From Chrysemys picta bellii (Eukaryota > Chordata > Testudines > Emydidae): a DNA stretch of 64,000 bases. Positions 10,508-21,122 of the stretch are shown here, in pieces (position 1 is the first letter of the stretch; every line of letters begins with the position of its first letter). Location of the stretch: the NCBI RefSeq assembly GCF_011386835.1, contig NC_088800.1, forward strand, positions 58,309,439-58,373,438. The letters are read 5' to 3'. Under the pieces are notes generated by a model, which was given only the letters and a program-made list of their open reading frames with translations, was not told the origin of the DNA and made no database searches. A program made the translations under genes and the position numbers.

Positions 10508-11808
10508 TCACACAGTAGCCTGGCCAGTCACAAAACTCGTTTTCAAAGCTTCTCTGATGCGCACCGCGCCCTGCTGTGCTCCTCTAACCGCCCGGGTGTC
10601 TGGCTGTGCGTAATCAGCGGCCAGGCGAGTTGCCTCAACCTCCCACCCCGCCATAAATGTCTCCCCCTTACTCTCACGGATATTGTGGAGCGCACAGCAA
10701 GCAGCAATAACAATGGGGATATTCTTTTCGCTGAGGTCTGAGCGAGTCAGTAAGCTGCGCCAGCGCGCTTTTAAACGTCCAAATGCACATTCCACCACCA
10801 TTCGGCACTTGCTCAGCCTATAGTTGAACAGGTCCTGACTACTGTCCAGGCTGCCTGTGTACGGCTTCATGAGCCATGGCATTAAGGGGTAGGCTGGGTC
10901 CCCAAGGATCACGATAGGCATTTCAACATCCCCAACGGTTATTTTCTGGTCCGGGAAGAAAGTCCCTTCCTCCAGCTTTCGAAACAGACCAGAGTGCCTG
11001 AAGACGCGAGCATCATGTACCTTTCCCGGCCATCCCACGTTGATGTTGGTGAAACGTCCCTTGTGATCCACCAGGGCTTGCAGCAGCATTGAAAAATACC
11101 CCTTGCGGTTTATGTACTCAGTGGCTTGGTGCTCCGGTGCCAAGATAGGGATATGGGTTCCGTCTATGGCCCCACCACAGTTTGGGAATCCCATTTCAGC
11201 AAAACCATCCACTATTGCCTGCACGTTGCCAGAGTCACTACCCTTGATATCACCAGGTCTTTCATTGCCCTGGCAACTTGGATCACAGCAGCCCCCACCG
11301 TAGATTTGCCCACTCCAAATTGATTCCCGAGTGACCGGTAGCTGTCTGGCGTTGCAAGCTTCCACAGGGCTATCGCCACTCGCTTCTCAACTGTGAGGGC
11401 TGCTCTCATCCTGGTATTCTGGCGTTTCAGGGCAGGGGAAAGCAAGTCACAAAGTTCCATGAAAGTGCCCTTACACATGCGAAAGTTTCGCAGCCACTGG
11501 GAATCGTCCCACACCTGCAGCACGATGCGGTCCCACCAGTCTGTGCTTGTTTCCCGGGCCCAGAATCGGCGTTCCATGCCATGAACCTGCCCCAGTGACA
11601 CCATGATTTCCACATTGCTGGGGCCTGTGCCTTGTGAGAGGTCTATGTCCATGTCAATTTCCACATCACTCCCTTCGCCGCGCTGCAATCGCCTCCTCGG
11701 CTGATCTGGGTTTCGCCTTGGCATGTCCTGGCTCTGCATATACTCCAGGACAATGCGCGTGGTGTTCATAGTGCTCATAATTGCCGCGGTGATCTGAGCG
11801 GGCTCCAT
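10508..11808 (-). pseudogene. Harbinger DDE transposase (HARBI1-like), one frameshift
   Basis: The gene begins at the ATG complementary to 11806-11808 (MEPAQITAAIMS) and is open to about 11212. Homology then continues in another frame to the stop at 10508. The frames meet near 11230, inside the segment 'TL|GNVQAIVDGF', where one missing base explains the shift. The N-terminal part has an RFWARETSTDWWDRIV block and a helix-turn-helix-like 'YRSLGNQFGVGKSTVGAAV'. The catalytic core has all three acidic residues: D in GAIDGTHI (near 11160), D in ILGDPAYPL (near 10895) and E in VVECAFGRLKARW (near 10790). The spacing between the last two is 35 residues, as expected for PIF/Harbinger. The enzyme cuts and reinserts the element at TNA-type targets. 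Usual length is about 420-430 aa, so only the frameshift appears to inactivate it. Confidence 0.9.
11212..11245 (-). other. Frameshift site in the Harbinger transposase
   Basis: The upstream frame reads into TLATCRQ and stops at 11212. The downstream frame carries GNVQAIVDGF from about 11232. A single-base loss at about 11229-11232 accounts for the change of frame. Confidence 0.75.
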
Positions 11809-12099
11809 GATCTCAGTGCTAGCTATGGCGCCTGGTCTGAAAAAAGGCGCGAAACTAGTATCTGACGGACCAGGGGAAGGAGGGAGGGCGGGCCAAGTGA
11901 CGACATGGCGTACAGGTACAGGGAATTAAAATCAAGAAAGGTGGCTGTGCATCAGGGAGAAACACAAACAACTGTCACACAGAATGGTCCCCCCAAAGAT
12001 TAAACTGAAAACCCTGGGTTTAGCAGGCCGTTGATTTGACGGAGGGAGGGGGAAGCAAATGAATACAGAACAAATCTATTTTTTACATCTTAAGACGAT

Positions 12100-12440
12100 G
12101 GTGCAGCGTGACTGATAGCCCTCGGCATCTTTCTGGGTGCTTGGCAGCAAATACTGGGCGCTTGGCAGTTAGTGTATTACGATGGCCTTCAGGCCTATTG
12201 CACAATCTGCTGCTCAGGGAACATTCTGCTAATGTGCGATGATCCAACTTGTAATAGGACGGTTACCAGTCGTAATACACCATCTACTGCCAAAAGGCAA
12301 GGGGCTGGTGCAATGCAGCCCTATGGCTGCCAGCCCCACAGCTGCCAGCACCCAGATCGCCGATGAAGGCTACCAGTCTACTGCACCGTCTACCGCCAAA
12401 AGGCAGTTAGCTGCTGCTGCTGTGTAGCAATGCAGTCCCA
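12100..12440. repeat. Imperfect short repeats in Harbinger subterminal region
   Basis: Repeated phrases occur: 'ctactgccaaaaggcaagggg' at about 12283 and 'ctaccgccaaaaggcagttag' at about 12390, each near 'tgcagccctatggctgcc' or 'atgcagtcccacgtctgcc'. Such subterminal repeats often serve as accessory-protein binding sites in DNA transposons. That role is inferred. Confidence 0.45.
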
Positions 12441-12473
12441 CGTCTGCCGGCACCCAGATGACATATGGTGACG

Positions 12474-12620
12474 GTGAGCTGAGCGGGCTCCATGCTTGCC
12501 GTGGTATGTTGTCTGCACAGGTAACCCAGGTAAAAAGGCGCGAATCTATTGTCTGCCGTTGCTGTGACGGAGGGGGAGGGGCCTGACGACATGTACCCAG
12601 AACCTCCCGCGACACTGTTT
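12474..12620 (-). repeat. Duplicated transposase promoter/5' region
   Basis: On the minus strand, 12490-12600 repeats the segment around the transposase start (11790-11915), about 685 bp away. Both contain a 'gctgagcgggctccat' start context (encoding MEPAQ-I/L-T), an 'aaaaggcgcgaa' block and a 'tgacgacatg' block. The second copy starts MEPAQLTVTI and runs into stops, so it is a non-coding duplicate or an alternative upstream 5' region. Confidence 0.65.
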
Positions 12621-12884
12621 TGCATCATCCGGGCATTGGGATCTCAACCCAGAATTCCAATGGGCGGCGGAGACTGCGGGAACTGTGGGATAGCTGTGGG
12701 ATAGCTACCCATAGTGCAATGCTCCGGAAGTCGACGCTAGCCTCGGTACTGTGGACGCGGTCCGCCGACTAGAGCACTTAGACCATTTTATGTGGGGACA
12801 CACACAATCGGCTGTATACAACCGATTTCTATAAAACCGGCTTCTATAAATTCGAACTAATTTCGTAGTGTAGACATACCCTTA

Positions 12885-13200
12885 GAAACAAAGTGATTTC
12901 CCCCTACCCCTGCCCTTCTTAAAAACTCTTTCCAGCTCAAGGGAAAGGGAGCAAGGGACGTTGTTAAAATGAAAGCCTTATCAATACTTTACATTTCAAA
13001 CGCTTTAACTGTTTCTCCTTTTATTTATCTTTAATCAAAGGTTAAAGGATTTTTGATAGTGTGCACGAAGCAAACTAAAGCTTCTGTAGGCCAACCCTGG
13101 TTTAACATTAACCAGTGACTGTGTTATGTTAACATCTTTTGGTCCATTTATTCCATCTAAACTAATACAACATTTCTGACAGCCGGTGTGGGGCCTGGAG
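12885..13200. repeat. Right part of degenerate direct repeat unit A
   Basis: The text from 'ttcttaaaaactctttccagctc' through 'cccatttattcca...ctaatac' matches about 15018-15275 in the same order, including 'tactttacatt(t/g)caa' and 'ggccaaccctggtttaacatta'. It continues the 7665-7936 unit interrupted by the transposon. Confidence 0.75.
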
Positions 13201-13840
13201 GGTTAATACAGACTTAGAAGCTAACACCTTGGCAAACAAACAATTGTTTTCAAAGTTAGTGTTAAACGAAAAACAATGGTATTTAAATCCTTAAATATTC
13301 TGGTCTTTTTTGAAAAAAGCATGCAAAGCAAACTGTTTTTTTGTTTGTTAAAAAAGTTAGCTTTAAAACAATGGTTAACGTTTTAAAATGACAAAGTATT
13401 TTTAAGAAAAAGCAAAAGTAGTAAAAATTAAGTGTTTTTAATTAAGTTGCTAAATCAGACTGGCTCTCTTGTTAACAAAATGCTAGCTTATACCAGGGCT
13501 GCTGCTGCATTAGCTATAAATTAAACTTCAAACCACCAAAAGGAAGAGTTGTTGCAACACCAAACATTTTGTAATTGTTTTGTTTTTAAAATGTTGCGCA
13601 ATGTTTTTGTTCTGTTTTGTTGTTTGTTTGATCTGTGCATGTGAGACGGCAGAATGCTAGTGTGGCAGGTTAGCTTTCCTGTAAGCGGCTAAGTTGCTAC
13701 GATGGCCATTTTGTCCTCTCAGATGTTGGTGGTAAAGGTAGTGGGCAAGGTCTGTTAGACTAAAAATGCCTGCAAATCTTTACTGCCTTTGAGTGTTGCA
13801 AATGGCTCATAAATGCAAAACTCGTTCCAAAAGAACTTTG

Positions 13841-13876
<36 letters not shown>

Positions 13877-14379
13877 AAGCACCACACTTAAATAAAAATT
13901 GTTTCTCCAGGTAAGCAAACTTAACTGTTGGTGCATACAGTTTTTCTGGTTGGTGTAAATTGTACAGCTTTAACTGTGTAAGCAGCAAAAAAGGGGAAAG
14001 CTTCCCCTCCCCCCCCTCCCCCGCCATCTTTACCCATCTTGAGTGTACAGCCAAAGACACAAGATCTAGGTTGTACTTTAACATGTTGCAAACATATAAC
14101 AACAGCAGTTTTAAGTTTTGTTTTAGCTACAAATGTAGTGAAATGTAAGTTCTTACACTTTTTAGATGTTAATGAAACTTACCTGTAACTTTTGTAATAC
14201 TTAATCAAGTAAAACTTATAAACCCAATTTTAAAATAATTGTACAAACCTTAAAATATAACCAAATACATTTTACCTTTCCTCTAAATGACTAAACTAAA
14301 TTTTTTTTCTTTGTAACTGTAACTTTATGAAAAAATATCCAATCCTAGGTGGAATTGGCTCATGGGAGCGATTATGTTG
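13201..14379. other. AT-rich stretch between the two repeat units
   Basis: The composition is A/T-rich with many 'gttaaaa' and 'aaacaa' words, and a 30-base poly-T run at about 13842-13872. No exon or known element is recognised. It probably belongs to the same degenerate repeat. Confidence 0.4.
13842..13872. repeat. Poly-T tract
   Basis: An uninterrupted T run of about 30 bases is seen directly. Confidence 0.95.
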
Positions 14380-15290
14380 TAATAATTTGGCCTACAAATT
14401 TACTTTAATTGTAAATTCAACCATAAAAAGTGATTGTAGCTTCATAAAATGTCTCAATAACCCATAACGACAAATGTTAAAGGTTAACGGTACAAAAGGG
14501 AGACCAAAAAAACCCCTGAATTAGTTCAAGCAAAAAGGCTTACTACTGTAACTCAAGGAATGTGTTAAAATCATGCTAAGAAAACAATGAATAAAATTTA
14601 AACAAAATAGTATCAAAAACTAAGCTTAATCAGTAAACAAAATAATAAAGGAATGGGCTATTCCCTCCTCCCTTCTCTTTGTAAGTCCTTAATTTTTTTA
14701 AAGAAAGTCTTTAACTACTAAAACAAGCTTCACCGTCATGGCTACCACCCATACTGTCTGCTAAAACCCTGGGGGCCTTTGTCATCCTGATCCTAAAAAT
14801 GTCCTAACCAAACTGGGCAAAAGAAGAAAGACCCAGATGACATTGCCACCTTTTCTAGCTCCAGCTATGTTCCATACACCGTCTAAAATAAAAACCTACT
14901 TAAACAATAGCAGCATCAGCTCATCTCAACTAACTTCTTTTCTTCCCCTCCCCCAAAAGACAGTACTTGCCAATCTTTAATATGAGCTAAAAATGGTCGG
15001 TTAAGAATATTTTTCCTTCTTAAAAACTCTCCAGCTCCAAAAAAGGGCAATTTTTTTTTGCCCCCCAAGCCTTATTTTATACTTTACATTGCAAGCGCGT
15101 TAATTATTTTTCCTTTATCTTTCTTTAAATTGTTGTAATTTATTATTAACATTAGCCATAATATTAAACCTAAACCTAAAACCTCTATATGCCAAACCTT
15201 GTTTAATATTAATCTGTATCTAAATTATATGAACACCTTTAGCCCATTTATTCCAGCTATACTAATAGACAAGCTTTGTGGCACATGCTG
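14380..15290. repeat. Degenerate direct repeat unit B
   Basis: This is the second copy of the AT-rich unit described for 7665-7936 and 12885-13200. After subtracting the transposon, the left blocks are about 1.8 kb apart and the right blocks about 2.1 kb apart, so indels have accumulated. No coding capacity is seen. Confidence 0.75.
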
Positions 15291-16204
15291 TTGAAGTATT
15301 TTACAGAGCACCATGAGCACGATGACCGATCTGGAGGATCAGAGGAGGGAGGGGGCAGGTCAGCCAGTGAACTGGCTGCACAGTGCAGCAGACCAGGCTG
15401 CGAGGTCATGCAATGAGTGAGCAAGCAAGATGTCTGTCTGCTGGGTGGGAGGTGGGGCCAGTCAAGCCTGAACCTCAGACTAAAGTAGTCACCTCAGGGC
15501 AAGGCATGTCAGGCCACCAACTGGCTGAAGCCCTCTGTTGGTTGCTGGCAGATTTTCTCCATCATTGGCTTCTCTGTGTCACTTCCCTTCTCCCTAAGTC
15601 TGATTGTCACACCTATCCCATGTCGTTTCCTTGGGCAGGTCTCTCTCCTTGTGCCCTTCTTGTGCTCTGCCCTGTCCTTGTTGCCGTGTTTGAGTGTTTT
15701 CTGTTACCTCTGAGACTGTCGTGTCATCCTACAACCAGTCAGCACTGAGAGCAGGATGTAGTCACCTGCCAGGGAGCAAGGACACCAAATGCACCCATTC
15801 CCAGCTAGGAAAGTATAACCAAGCAATTCAGCCTTTTCTTGCCTCCTCGTGCTATGGGCCCTGAGCTGGAGCCCCCACTTGATGTGCCTTTTTCCTCTTC
15901 CTGCTGCTTGCTCCTTAGAAGCAGGGAAGAAAGGAAGAGGGAAGTGTAGAAGAGAGTCTCACCCACCCACAGCCTCAAGACTATGGCGCATGCAGAAGCT
16001 TCCTTTGAGACATGGCAGTATCCTCAAACTTCCTTTCTTCAGTTCTGCTTGTGTTCTCATGCACGGCATCAGTGTACAGGTACCCAACGAGGGACCACTG
16101 ATCCAGCTCCCAAGCTCCTGGAAGAGGCTATTTTATTATCATGAAGGAGGTGGGAGTAGCACATCCAGGTGAAGTTCTGATTTAAAAAGGCCATCCTCCC
16201 CTCT
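15291..16204. other. Unannotated stretch
   Basis: An open plus-strand frame (15383-15748) is pyrimidine-rich and lacks recognisable domains or splice context. No gene is called. Confidence 0.4.
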
Positions 16205-16440
16205 TATGAGAAGTGGTGTGCTCCAGTGACCAGGGCATTGGATTGGGATGCCAGAGGACTTGGGGTCTAGTCCCAGCTCTGTTACTAGTCTGCTATGTGA
16301 CCGTGGGCATTTCACTCGACCTTTTGTGTGCCTCAGTTTCTCCATCTAAAATCCACGGATAATGATACTTCCTTTGTAAAGTGCACGGAGAGCTGTTGAT
16401 TGTTATGGTAAAGCCATAACTTCTGTGCACAAGGTATGCT
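16205..16440 (+). mobile_element. MIR/core-SINE copy
   Basis: It contains the diagnostic order 'gggtctagtcccagctctg', 'ctatgtgaccgtgggcatttcac', 'gcctcagtttctccatct' and 'gataatgatacttcctttgtaaagtgc'. That is the MIR-type core plus LINE-like tail in amniotes. Confidence 0.85.
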
Positions 16441-16592
16441 TTTGGGTACCCTAGAACTTCCTTTTCTGATTGGACTTCCAGGATGCCCACTTACTGCATA
16501 TGGGGGAATCCTTCTATCTGTGCATTTTCCTTAGAGAAAGGGACAGCCATTTCTAGGTTCTGCCCTTAGGATTAACTCCAGGATCTAGACTA

Positions 16593-16712
16593 GGGTGACC
16601 AGACAGCAAGTGTGAAAAATCAGGACAGGGGGTGGGGGGTAATTGGAGCCTATATAAGAAAAAGACCCAACAATCGGGGCTGTCCCTATAAAATAGAGAC
16701 ATCTGGTCACCC
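16593..16712. mobile_element. 120-bp TA-flanked MITE, copy 2 (inverted)
   Basis: The ends are GGGTGACCAGA and TCTGGTCACCC with TA at 16591-16592 and 16713-16714. The interior is the reverse complement of copy 1 at 5823-5945. Confidence 0.9.
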
Positions 16713-16714
16713 TA

Positions 16715-18027
16715 ATCTAGACTCTTTAGTGATAAATGTCTGCATCAGGAAGAGTGCACATTTATTCTGAATGGGATAATCTATTTGTTCCAGCAGGCAT
16801 TTTCACCAGTCTAGTACGAGACGGGGATAGAGTGTTACAGCCAACTGAGCATGACAATATCTGACTATGACTTCCCACCAGAGAGAGGATTCCCACCTGC
16901 TGCATATTGCCTAAGGCCCTAATGTTTTGGACCCTGGGAATCTGATTGTGCCTGCCAGATCTGGACAGCTAAATCTCCCTTGCCCTAGAGAGTGAAGGGT
17001 GTAGTTTCTTCAGGAAGGATCTCCCATAGACAGAGCACATTGCTTGGCTAGGAGCAAGATTGCACGATTGGTATGTAAGAGAGAATCCAGAAGAACTCTT
17101 TAAAATGCCCTTCCAGAAGGAGAAATGGCAGTGAGGGAAGTCTTCTGACTGCATCTCTGCCTATTGATTTTTGTGGGGTTCAAGAAGGGACTTAAATTTG
17201 GCACCTTGAATGCCCAAGTTGTGACATCCACTGGACTGAGCTCTCTTCAGCTGTGTATGGAGGTATGGGGGCCACCTCCACTCCCAGAGCTGTTGGCTGT
17301 AGAATGAGGAGGAGGGGGAAATGAGAGATGTATGACCAGAAAGAATAACTTAGTGTTCATTGTACTTGTCATAGTCATCGTCTTCCCAATCCCTCTGGCC
17401 AGTTTGTTCGTGGAGCACAGGATTTGCCACGCTGCAATAGGCCATCTTCTTGTCCACACTCCTGCTTTTGGCAGTGATCAAAATTTGATGCTGAAGAGAG
17501 AGGTGCAAAACCTTCCACCATGTACTTAGCCAACTGTGCAGGATAAGGTCCTTCCTACAGATGGGACCCACCATTCAAGGAAGAGGTAGGAAAAGAGTGT
17601 GGCTCTGGACTGTATTTACCTTAAATGACAGTCTTTTTTGCCTTCTTGCTTCCTGGGAGGAAGAGACAATTCTACTGACTGGCTGTAGGATGGGGGAAGA
17701 GAACAACCATAACAAATGCGATTACTAGTAGGTAATTCTTTCTGTGTTTTCCTCCTTAGTTTTCTGTTTTTTATGTTAACCCCTTTGTTTCTGTCCTTTT
17801 TTTTTTTTTTTTTGGTTGGAAAACACACAAATGGCTTGTTCTATGTTTTGCTTCACCATATTTTTTTTCATGTTCCTATTATAAGACACAGGTAGTTTAA
17901 ATAAAACAAAACAAAAAGAAAGTAACTAAAGAAATCCTCCTTTCACATGTTTAGTATTAAGTCAAGCTGGTTGATATGTTTTCATTTAAATGTTTTTTAT
18001 GAAAGAAAATTTTTCATGGGAACAAAT
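16715..18027. other. Unannotated stretch
   Basis: A T run of about 19 bases lies near 17798-17816. No exon is recognised. Minus-strand frames at 16969-17154 and 17350-17574 lack domain features. Confidence 0.4.
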
Positions 18028-18195
18028 AATGAGACCTGGGTTCTAGTTCCACCTCTTGCCAGTGGTCCGCTGGGTGACCACTCTGTGCCTTAGTTTCCCC
18101 ACTGCAAAATGAGGATAATGATACTGACTTCCTTTGTAAAGCATTTTGAGATCTGCTGATGAAAAGTGCTAGATAAGAGATAGGAATTATGATAA
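18028..18195 (+). mobile_element. MIR/core-SINE copy
   Basis: It shows 'gagacctgggttctagttcc', 'gggtgaccactctgtgccttagtttcccc', 'ataatgatactgacttcctttgtaaagc' and 'tgatgaaaagtgctagataagag'. This is one of the best preserved SINE 3' halves in the window. Confidence 0.85.
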
Positions 18196-18289
18196 TTAAT
18201 GTTTTCCCTATTTTAAACTATACACACATTATTCTCAAGGAACGGCAATTACTTTACCAATAAATATTACTGTCAATGACTACATATAT

Positions 18290-18450
18290 TTTCTGTTGTC
18301 GATAACGCTTACCACTCACAGTGTTTTTCACCAATTGATCTCAAAGCAGTTTACAAATGTGGGTAAGCATTATCCTTCTCCATTTAGTCTCATGCTGAAT
18401 CAGCGCACAGCTGAGAAAAGAACCCTGGAGTCCTGACTCCTAGCTTGCTC
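18290..18450 (-). mobile_element. Degenerate MIR/core-SINE, antisense
   Basis: The segment 'gatctcaaagcagtttacaaatgtgggtaagcattatcc' followed by 'aaaagaaccctggagtcctgactcctag' is the antisense order of a MIR-type SINE. Confidence 0.6.
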
Positions 18451-18804
18451 ACCGGATCATGGGGCACGTTTAATAGTATCTACATTTAAAAAAAATTAGA
18501 AACTGAAATAAGGATAAAAAGACTAATATAAAAATAATTGAAAAAAATCCCTGGATTAGATTTCAGGTTGATGGTGTATGACGAACTAGGATTTTCTTTA
18601 GATGCGTATATTTTGCTTGTTTGTTAAGTCAGTTAAGGATGTGTCCTTTACTTTTCATTTCATTGGTCTTTTAAATGTTTTTTGGGGGTAGGGGCTGGAA
18701 GTGGTGTGATAACATTATCATTACTTAGTGATCCAGACCATAGTGAATTGCATGTGTGTGAAATTTTCTTTTTGTTTGTGTATGTGTGTTTGTTTTTATC
18801 TTGG

Positions 18805-18915
18805 CTAAACTCTCTGGGTTAGATTGGCGTAACTCCATTGACTCCAATAGTAGTACATACCCACTGGTTTCAGCAGAGCTTTGCCAAAATATTCTAGCTG
18901 AGTCTGGCCCATGAG
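18805..18915. repeat. Relic of palindromic TTACACC-type repeat
   Basis: The segments 'gattggcgtaactccattgactccaatag' and 'gctgagtctggccca' belong to the dispersed palindromic repeat seen elsewhere (22080, 28665, 29770). Confidence 0.45.
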
Positions 18916-19242
18916 CCACAAAAGGTTAATTTTGTGACTCATTTTATTAGCAATGATTCAGGGGGTTTCCTGGCCTTGTATAAAACAAGTCATGTAATGA
19001 GTCTTAGCGGCAGGATAGAAATACTCTATTATTGTGGTTTTGGAAGATTATTCGTGCGTTAGTGGATTTGGAATATGATTGTTACAATAACCAATAGGCG
19101 CATGAAAGGTTTGAGTCTGTTTAAAATATCCATTTACAAATGAGTTGTTGCAGCAGGCCTGCCTGAACTAGCCTCCACCATCCATGTGTTTTGCTGTTTG
19201 GTGAGGGAGAGCATTTTTGGAAGAGTTGGGCAAGAACTGCAG

Positions 19243-19445
19243 AAAAATAGAGGTCCAGCGGTTAGGATGCTTGTCTAGTACTTTGGGGATTTGGGTTCAA
19301 AGCTCTGCTCTGCCACAAAACCTCCTGTATCACTTAGTCTCTCTGTGTTTGTTCCCCATCTCTAAAATGGGCATAGCAGCACGGCCTTACCTCACAGAGG
19401 TGTTGTTATGATAAATATACTGATGATTGGGAGGCACTCATACTT
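19243..19445 (+). mobile_element. MIR/core-SINE copy, diverged
   Basis: It contains 'ggatttgggttcaaagctctgctctgcc', 'cttagtctctctgtgtttgttccccatct' and 'aaaatgggcatagcagcacggccttacctcacag'. Confidence 0.7.
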
Positions 19446-19554
19446 CAATAATGGGGACCATATAAGTACCTAGGACGTTTAGATAGCTAGAAACATTATT
19501 CAAATAACCGTCCCTCACTCCCAGATTCACTTTGACCACTCAAGCAAATCTGTA

Positions 19555-19781
19555 TTCACTACAGCTGGTCAACATTTTCTGAGTTTTCATCTTTTTGACA
19601 AAAAATTTCATACATTTATTTTAAATGAATAAATTCACATATTTGGAAGATGGTTTCAACCAGCTAAAGAGCTGGTTGGAGCTTTTTATTTTAAAATATT
19701 CATCACATCAATAAAACCCTTTTTTTCCCTTTTAAAATCGCAGTAAAATTTTTTGAAAAAAAATCCACATTTGTTGTGTTT

Positions 19782-19824
<43 letters not shown>

Positions 19825-19825
19825 A
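19555..19825. repeat. AT-rich 'aaaattttt' dispersed repeat with long poly-T
   Basis: From 'agctggtcaacattttctgagttttcatc' on, the sequence is built of 'gaaaattt' and 'aatttca' words and ends in a poly-T of about 40 bases (19783-19823). Similar tracts starting with 'agctggttgaaa'-like words occur at 42005, 37745, 61490 and 23230. Confidence 0.5.
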
Positions 19826-20279
19826 CCCAGAGTAGTATTCACACCAGAAGTGTTTACTGGCCCTCTTGAAAGCTCTTTGTGGATATAGGAATCATCCTGT
19901 CAACGAGAAGTAACAGCATCATGTGACTTTGGGTGATGAATCACCAGCTCAGGTAATGAACGCTGAATGGAATGTATTCCAAGGCAGTGCTTGTGATGAG
20001 ATTAGTACATATAAACCATTTGTTGAACAATTCCCAATTTGCTCTTGGCTATCAGAGCAAAGGTCTGGAGAACCAGAACCAGAAAAGGAAAATACCTGAC
20101 AAATGAACCCATAAATACACATTTGTCTCTCTAGGAGTTAATACCCACTTCAAACACTGCCCAATAGCAATTCAGTCCTGCACCAACTGAGATTCATTTC
20201 CCCACTGAGTTTAAAGCAAAATTCCCATTGATTTTAACACGAACATGGTCAGGTCCTGAAGTTGGTATAGTGGAAAGGA

Positions 20280-20480
20280 ACATGGTGTAATGGTTAAAAC
20301 AAAGGATTTGGCATCAGATCAACTATTTCAGGCTCTGCCACTAACTCATTATATGACCTTGAGCTAGTTACCATAACCTTTGTGCCTCAGTTTCCCCATC
20401 TGTAAATTGGGGATCATAATACTGCCCTAACTTTGCAGATTGCTTTGAGAGCCTTAGATGAAAGAGACTATTTAAGAGCA
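20280..20480 (+). mobile_element. MIR/core-SINE copy
   Basis: Diagnostic blocks are 'tcaggctctgccactaac', 'tatgaccttgagctagtta', 'gcctcagtttccccatctgtaaattggggatcataatactg' and 'gctttgagagccttagatgaaag'. Confidence 0.85.
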
Positions 20481-20813
20481 AATTATTCCTGTAAACTCTC
20501 AGCAGATATTAGCACAGCCAAAGTTGATTTACTTGGTATTAACTGGGCAATGCTACAGGCCAAATAAGATATTAAAGAGGGAAAAACTGTAAACAGTGCA
20601 GTATGTTATTACTTTCAAAGCTTTGCTGCAGATTTAAAGCCTTCAGGGACATTAGCAACATGTCCTGGCTTCACCGCTGAAGGGCAATGTTCATGCGTTG
20701 GTTATTTAGAGGATATTCCAAAAGGTAAACAATAAATCATCCAATAATTATACCACTGCTCTAATTATGTATGAGCACCACTGCTTTGAGGAGGGGGTGG
20801 GGAGAGGATGAGT
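20481..20813. other. Unannotated stretch
   Basis: No exon or repeat is recognised. It is AT-moderate sequence directly upstream of the putative promoter. Confidence 0.4.
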
Positions 20814-20816
20814 GTG

Positions 20817-20824
20817 TATATATA
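20817..20824 (+). promoter_or_regulatory. TATA-like run upstream of putative first coding exon
   Basis: TATATATA lies about 250 bp upstream of the ATG at 21076. If it works as a TATA box, transcription would start near 20850, leaving a 5' UTR of about 225 bp. A (TA)4 run can equally be chance, so this is a weak call. Confidence 0.25.
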
Positions 20825-21075
20825 GATGTCTTTGCTGTTTGTTCAGGAAGGCACTTGCGATAGGCCATGCTGGTTTTGTTTGGATTGCATAAGCTTTAAT
20901 CTAAAGTTAGAGATGTTTTTAGTTGATCTGTGTTAATGTTGGGTGGGAATTAACATGCATAAGAGAAGATCATGTGACCTCTCCCCCTTTTCCATCGCTT
21001 TATCGGATTCCTGCCAAAGCACAGTGGCTAGAGGCTAGCTGGGCTGGGCTGGAATCACACAACCCAGAGAGCGAG

Positions 21076-21122
21076 ATGCCAGCGATCTCAGTCCTTTACA
21101 GAGGCGCCGTCATTATTAGCAG
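21076..21122 (+). CDS. Putative first coding exon of the PDZ gene (coding part)
   Basis: An ATG at 21076, with G at -3, opens a 47-base coding segment MPAISVLYRGAVIIS plus two bases, followed by the donor AG|GTAATA at 21123. It ends in phase 2, exactly the phase in which the exon at 26432 begins, so splicing gives an uninterrupted frame (codon AGG across the junction). The upstream 150 bp reads like a GC-moderate 5' UTR with no in-frame ATG. The evidence is phase match, donor and context only. Alternative or additional upstream exons may lie outside the window. The chance probability of a phase match alone is one in three. Confidence 0.4.

Larger units (their letters stand above)
7937..12881. 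mobile_element. PIF/Harbinger DNA transposon, nearly full length (4.9 kb)
   Basis: The left end is GGCCTGGTCTACACTACG. The right end is the reverse complement of GGGTATGTCTACACTACG, so 14 of 18 positions agree. The flanking triplets are TGA (7934-7936) and TTA (12882-12884), compatible with a mutated 3-bp target duplication of the TTA/TNA type known for this superfamily. Inside are the two genes expected of Harbinger, convergently arranged: a Myb/SANT-like protein (plus, two exons) and a DDE transposase (minus, frameshifted). An extra minus-strand ORF and a duplicated transposase 5' region are also present. GC content is higher than in the flanks. It is decayed only slightly, so it is fairly young. 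Confidence 0.93.

Noticed and set aside
13755..14102. Minus-strand frame containing a poly-Lys run
   Set aside because: It is an artefact of the 30-base poly-T tract.
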